Program-made: the position numbers and the translations under genes
Notes under the pieces: generated by a model
Told to the model about the DNA's origin: nothing
Databases searched by the model: none
Seen by the model: the letters and a program-made list of their open reading frames with translations, nothing else
Shown here: piece by piece, positions 60,156 through 64,000 of the stretch
Layout of the letters: the number at the start of each line of letters is the position of its first letter
How positions within the stretch are numbered: the first letter of the stretch is position 1
NCBI GenBank assembly: GCA_013398015.1
Contig: VZRR01011373.1
Location: forward strand, 169,895 to 233,894
Direction of reading: 5' to 3'
DNA: 64,000 nt
Origin: Oreocharis arfaki
Lineage: Eukaryota > Chordata > Aves > Passeriformes > Paramythiidae

Positions 60156-60550
60156 CCGCCTGGCCGCCTGCCACTCCGCACGCTCGGCAACTGCTGGTCC
60201 CGGCCCCGGAGGAGGCTCCCGGGGCGGGTGCGCCGGTGCGGTGCGGTGCCCGCCGGGCCGCCCACAACAAACCCGGGCAGGGACGGAGGGAGGGGCCGGG
60301 CTGCGGGCCCGCAGGTGCGGGAGGTCGGGGCTGGCCGTGGCCACGGCCGGCCAGGACGGCAGCGGGCAGCGCTCAGCCCCGGGGCCGCGGGGACACGCGT
60401 GTGCTGGGGCGCTGCTGCTGCTGCCCCGTGCCCGCCCGGCTCTGCTTTGGCACCGGAGAGCGAGGCAGTGCCCGCGGCTGGCAGCGCCGCACGGGGCTGG
60501 GCACAGACCGCCCCGGGTCCCGTTTCGCCCTAGGGGAAATCAAGGCAGGA

Positions 60551-63500
60551 GAGATTTTTCAAAGTTCTTTCTGCAAAGCAGGGGGAAAGCTGCGCACTAA
60601 AGACGGATCCCGTTACTCTCCATCCCGTGCTTGCTTTGGTGAATCCCACTGGCAAGCAGAAGTGTCCACGGGGACGTGCCTAAAGCCACTTTCCAGCGGC
60701 GAGTCCAGCGCCGAGCGATGAGGAGCTGGAGCGGGGCACGGCACTGCCCCAGCTTCCTGCTGGCCGCTGCGAGCAGCCGGAGCCCAGCAGAGCCAGCGCT
60801 CCGAGCACCGATGGGGGCCTTAAAGTTTGCCTTGGCATATTTGCTCTGCCTGATATGGTGCAACTGTCGGGGCACACACGGGACAGGGAATCGGCGCTGG
60901 AGCCGAAGGGGACCGAGCGTACGGAACGGGGTCAGAGGAGAGTGAGATTTGTGCCTCGCAACGTGGAATCCAAAAGTGTTTAGATTTGCGGGGTACGTTT
61001 GGGAAGGAAGACTGCATCCTGATGTCCGTTTTAATTAAAGACACCCACCTTGGGAATCAAACTTATATTTTCACTCTCTTACTCCCACATTTACCTGTCT
61101 ACAAGCTGATGATTCATCCCCAGAATAAAGGACATTAATTTAAAACAAAACATATAATTAAAGGAAGTAGGAGTGTCCTCCCTCAGTAAAGAAGACCTAG
61201 CACTGCAGGGAAAATGACACTGCCTCTTAGAATAATGTGAAGCAATCCTGCGGTGTGGGAAATATTGTAACGTTAAGCCAGAGGAACAGGTATTGCATTA
61301 TATGATTCAAACAGTCAACTGTTCTTAATGTTCAAACCTCAGAACTCTGAAAAGAGGAAGAATTCAAGAATCAGTCAGTGGATCATCAGACTTTTTCTTT
61401 CTTTTTTTTATTCTCATTTTATTTTTCTTTTCACTTTTAAATAGGACTTTTTTGTTTGTTTCCATAACAAAAGCTCCCTAACAGGTTTTCAGGCTTCAAA
61501 TATTTCCAGTTCCATCTTTATCTACCAAGTTAATCTTTGGTGAATGCACTAGAGATTAAATTGGAGCTGGGCCTGGCCAGAGAGCTGGGTCTGGAGATTG
61601 TAGTTGGAGCCCATACCTTCATAAATACAAACATCTGTATTGGGTGCAAATACTGGCAAGTTGCAGTGAGCCAGGGCTTGTTCTTCTGGCTGTTTACTCC
61701 CTCATCCTGTGCCTTTATCCTGCATTCTGATCTGGCAGTTACATCCAGCGGCTGCCCTAACTGGCCCTTCCAACCGAACTCTTAAAAATCCGTCTCGTGT
61801 TTCCTACCTCCGAACCATCTCGGGGCCCCCGAGGCAGGAGGTCTCCTGCGTGGTGACCTGCTACAGGCACGGCTGGTCTGCCTTGGCATTACCCTGACAG
61901 GTCTCCAGCTTGCCGTGCTCCTCGTCTAAAATCAAATGCTGAAGCTGCCTGGTAAAATTCCTGAACAGATTTTCAAGATGTTTTTGGAGATCTAAGTTTG
62001 CCCTCTTCAAACTTCTGCCCTATTCTCTGCTGCTCTGCAACAGAAAGTTGTATTCCTGCCTGGGGTTAATCTTCCCTAACAAAATAAAATGTCTGTGCAA
62101 CTGTCATGTGAAACAGATTCTATCAGGGCTGGCGTGGCCCACACCTGCTCTCCCGGCCAGTGCTGAGTAATCCCGCAGTCACCCCGATCACGTCAGCTGG
62201 GGTGGTAATTCAGGTTGGATGCCCAGCTTGTCCCCTCCTTCCCTTCTCCCCCTCACCTCCCTGCTCTACCTGGATCTCTTTCAACTTCCTCCAGCTCACC
62301 TCAAATCCCAGCATCCACTCTCATGGAGCCAACGTCCATTCTCAGCTTCTCATGGGAACCTTGTTGGCGGGACTAACCACTTATCCAAAACCCCAGCATT
62401 CGGCAAGCAGGTTTTGAGCTAACTCTGGTCTCTTTCAAATTATTTCTGCACTTGTCACAACAAATGCAAGGCCAGAAGTGGGGGTTTTGAAATGGGAACA
62501 GGTGCAGAACGAGGCTCACATCACAGGATTGAGCCGCAGTCGGGGCACACAGAGCTCTGTCCCTGCGAGTGCCGGGCTTGGCCTTGCCAGATGCGCAGAG
62601 GCTGCTAATAATTGTCCTGGAAAAGCTCCTCAGAGATGCTTTAGGCAGGAAGATGCAGACATTCCTGGTCAAGGGATGCCGGCACTGGCAGCAGCCCTCC
62701 TTCAGCTTGTCTCCCAACAGAGCAACTTTGGTTAGAAAAGCAGCACTTCTGTGAAAAGCACCTTCCTTCTAGTGGTTTCATGATTTCTTTTTTTTCAGAG
62801 CTGTTCAGCTGAGGGAGGAGACAGCAAAAGTCCCAAATTACTTAGAACATAACACTTTTGAAAAAAAAAGAATCTGATGCAATAGCATCCAGATTCCTCT
62901 ACATTCATGTGTGAAACAATACAGACACAGGGAGGGAAACAGGAGGAGACCAGAATGGTGAAAAGGTGGAGGGAAGAATCTCATCCTCACTGCTCATCTC
63001 TTTCGTGAATTAAACTCTGCTCTCTCTTTGTACTTTGAAGGCACAACTTTGCAGCTCTGGGCTCAGACCTACAGTAGAGCATTGCAGAGGAATTTTCTTC
63101 CTGGAAATTGTCTTCTTTTCCAGGATTTCTTGCAAGCTTTCCAGTTCATGCACTCCAGGTCTACAGCAGCTGTCTCTGGAATGACACCAGCTTCAGGGAG
63201 ATGCTGTTAGTTTAGTGGTGATGGCTCAAACGCTGAAGTGTTTATCAGAAGGTGTCTGGTCTGAGTGCCATACCCTAGGAAAGAGGCTGGCTGACATTTC
63301 TGGTGATTCTTGTGGCAGTTTTGTCCAATTTATTATTTCCCTGGCAGTAGCTCTTAGCAGGCCAGTAAGATCGGAGCTGCATCACGCCGCAGCTGCTCAC
63401 CCACCCTCCAAGGCTGAGGTCTGTAACAGCGGAGGGGCAGAGCAGGGGCAGCAGGGGAAGAAGGTGATGCCAGCAGCTGACAGCTGCAGCAGTGCCTGAG

Positions 63501-64000
63501 ATGCTGTGGGCGGTGTGTTGGAGGTGAGCTAGAGGAGAACGTGAGGGATCCCAGAGCAGTGTCCCTGCAAGCAGGCAGGCTGGGAGAGAGCATGGAGGTG
63601 CTGTGGGAAGGTCTCTGGGGGGTAGGAGGGGACCTTGCCTAAAAGACTGACTTAAGTAGAGCAATGTTGCAATAAAGGCTGTAAAATAGAGAAGTAACGT
63701 TGAAATTTATTTCTGAGCACGTTGAGCACTTTTTTCCCCTTCTCCCTAGCCCCAGGTCTCTCTTTATTCAGCCACACACCATATGCCAACAACAGCTCAC
63801 GAGCTGTACCTGGCAGAGCACAGGTTTGAAACTATTGCTCTCCACTTGCTGTTCTCTGCTGTAAAAAAACATCACTTACGAAATGTCAGACAGGGACAAT
63901 GTCTCAACCCACAGAGAGGTTGGCTCTCCTTCCATCTGCCCCAGCTCTTAGACCAGGCTCGAGACTTTGCTTCATTTTAACACAAAAAGTGGTTGCCACA
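60551..64000. other. Upstream intergenic region of CEBPB, no gene seen
   Basis: After the CpG island fades, the sequence becomes ordinary mixed-composition DNA. No ORF shows protein-like character, and I recognise no tRNA, rRNA or repeat family. Short T- and A-runs occur (61390-61460, 62785-62870). In mammals the next gene on this side would be PEDS1/TMEM189-UBE2V1, but no exon of it is visible in this window. Confidence 0.6.

Larger units (their letters stand above)
58560..60550. other. CpG island over CEBPB
   Basis: This is continuous CpG-dense, GC-rich sequence from the proximal 3' UTR through the CDS, the leader, the promoter and about 400 bp upstream. CpG islands covering the whole single exon are typical for CEBP genes. 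The long open frames on the plus strand here (for example 59427-60095 and 59846-60721) are by-products of the low stop-codon density. Confidence 0.85.

Noticed and set aside
59427..60721. Plus-strand open frames of 222 and 291 codons overlapping CEBPB
   Set aside because: They are antisense shadows within the CEBPB CpG island, with no recognisable domain and codon content explained by the CEBPB coding strand.
1..64000. Scattered AP-1 sites (TGASTCA)
   Set aside because: I spotted about eight by eye, roughly what chance predicts for 64 kb, so there is no enrichment to report.
1..64000. CRISPR arrays, bacterial operons, insertion sequences, riboswitches
   Set aside because: The sequence is vertebrate nuclear DNA. 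No direct-repeat/spacer arrays or prokaryotic gene organisation are present.

Overview
The window reads as a vertebrate, most likely avian, chromosome segment. The reasons are one recognisable intronless gene for the bZIP factor C/EBP-beta (close to the chicken NF-M form), two short 5'-truncated CR1-type LINE tails with the typical ATTCTGTGATTCTGTG end, several eroded MIR-type SINE relics, short intervals of very CpG-rich DNA in an otherwise mixed background, and no sign of bacterial gene packing. The species cannot be fixed from sequence alone.

Layout. Positions 1 to about 58,290 are a gene desert on the 3' side of CEBPB. I found no protein exon in it that I can support. It holds scattered single-copy DNA, two GC-rich minisatellites (11-bp unit at 5101-5210; about 81-bp unit at 20515-20850), small tandem repeats, orphan CpG-rich patches (about 5030-5470, 10970-11140, 20280-20940, 30535-30960, 34325-34445), the CR1 and MIR relics, and some AT-rich stretches that could be conserved regulatory elements. 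From about 60,090 down to 58,297 on the minus strand lies the CEBPB transcription unit: a TATA box with an adjacent GC box and a CRE half-site, a roughly 255-nt 5' leader, one 324-codon ORF, and a roughly 560-nt 3' UTR ending at a canonical AATAAA. The last 3.5 kb (60,560-64,000), upstream of CEBPB, shows no gene.

How the parts work together. CEBPB carries the full translational-control layout known for this family: a first AUG in weak context (long LAP*), a 9-codon out-of-frame uORF that stops 4 nt before the second in-frame AUG (LAP), and an internal AUG at codon 180 (LIP, a form lacking the activation domains). In mammals CEBPB is flanked by a large non-coding interval toward PTPN1 that carries enhancers and lncRNAs. 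By analogy (inference) the 58-kb desert here probably holds the regulatory landscape of CEBPB. I did not find a novel protein system. Long open frames in the GC-rich patches are best explained by low stop-codon density and, in the minisatellite, by a repeat period divisible by three.
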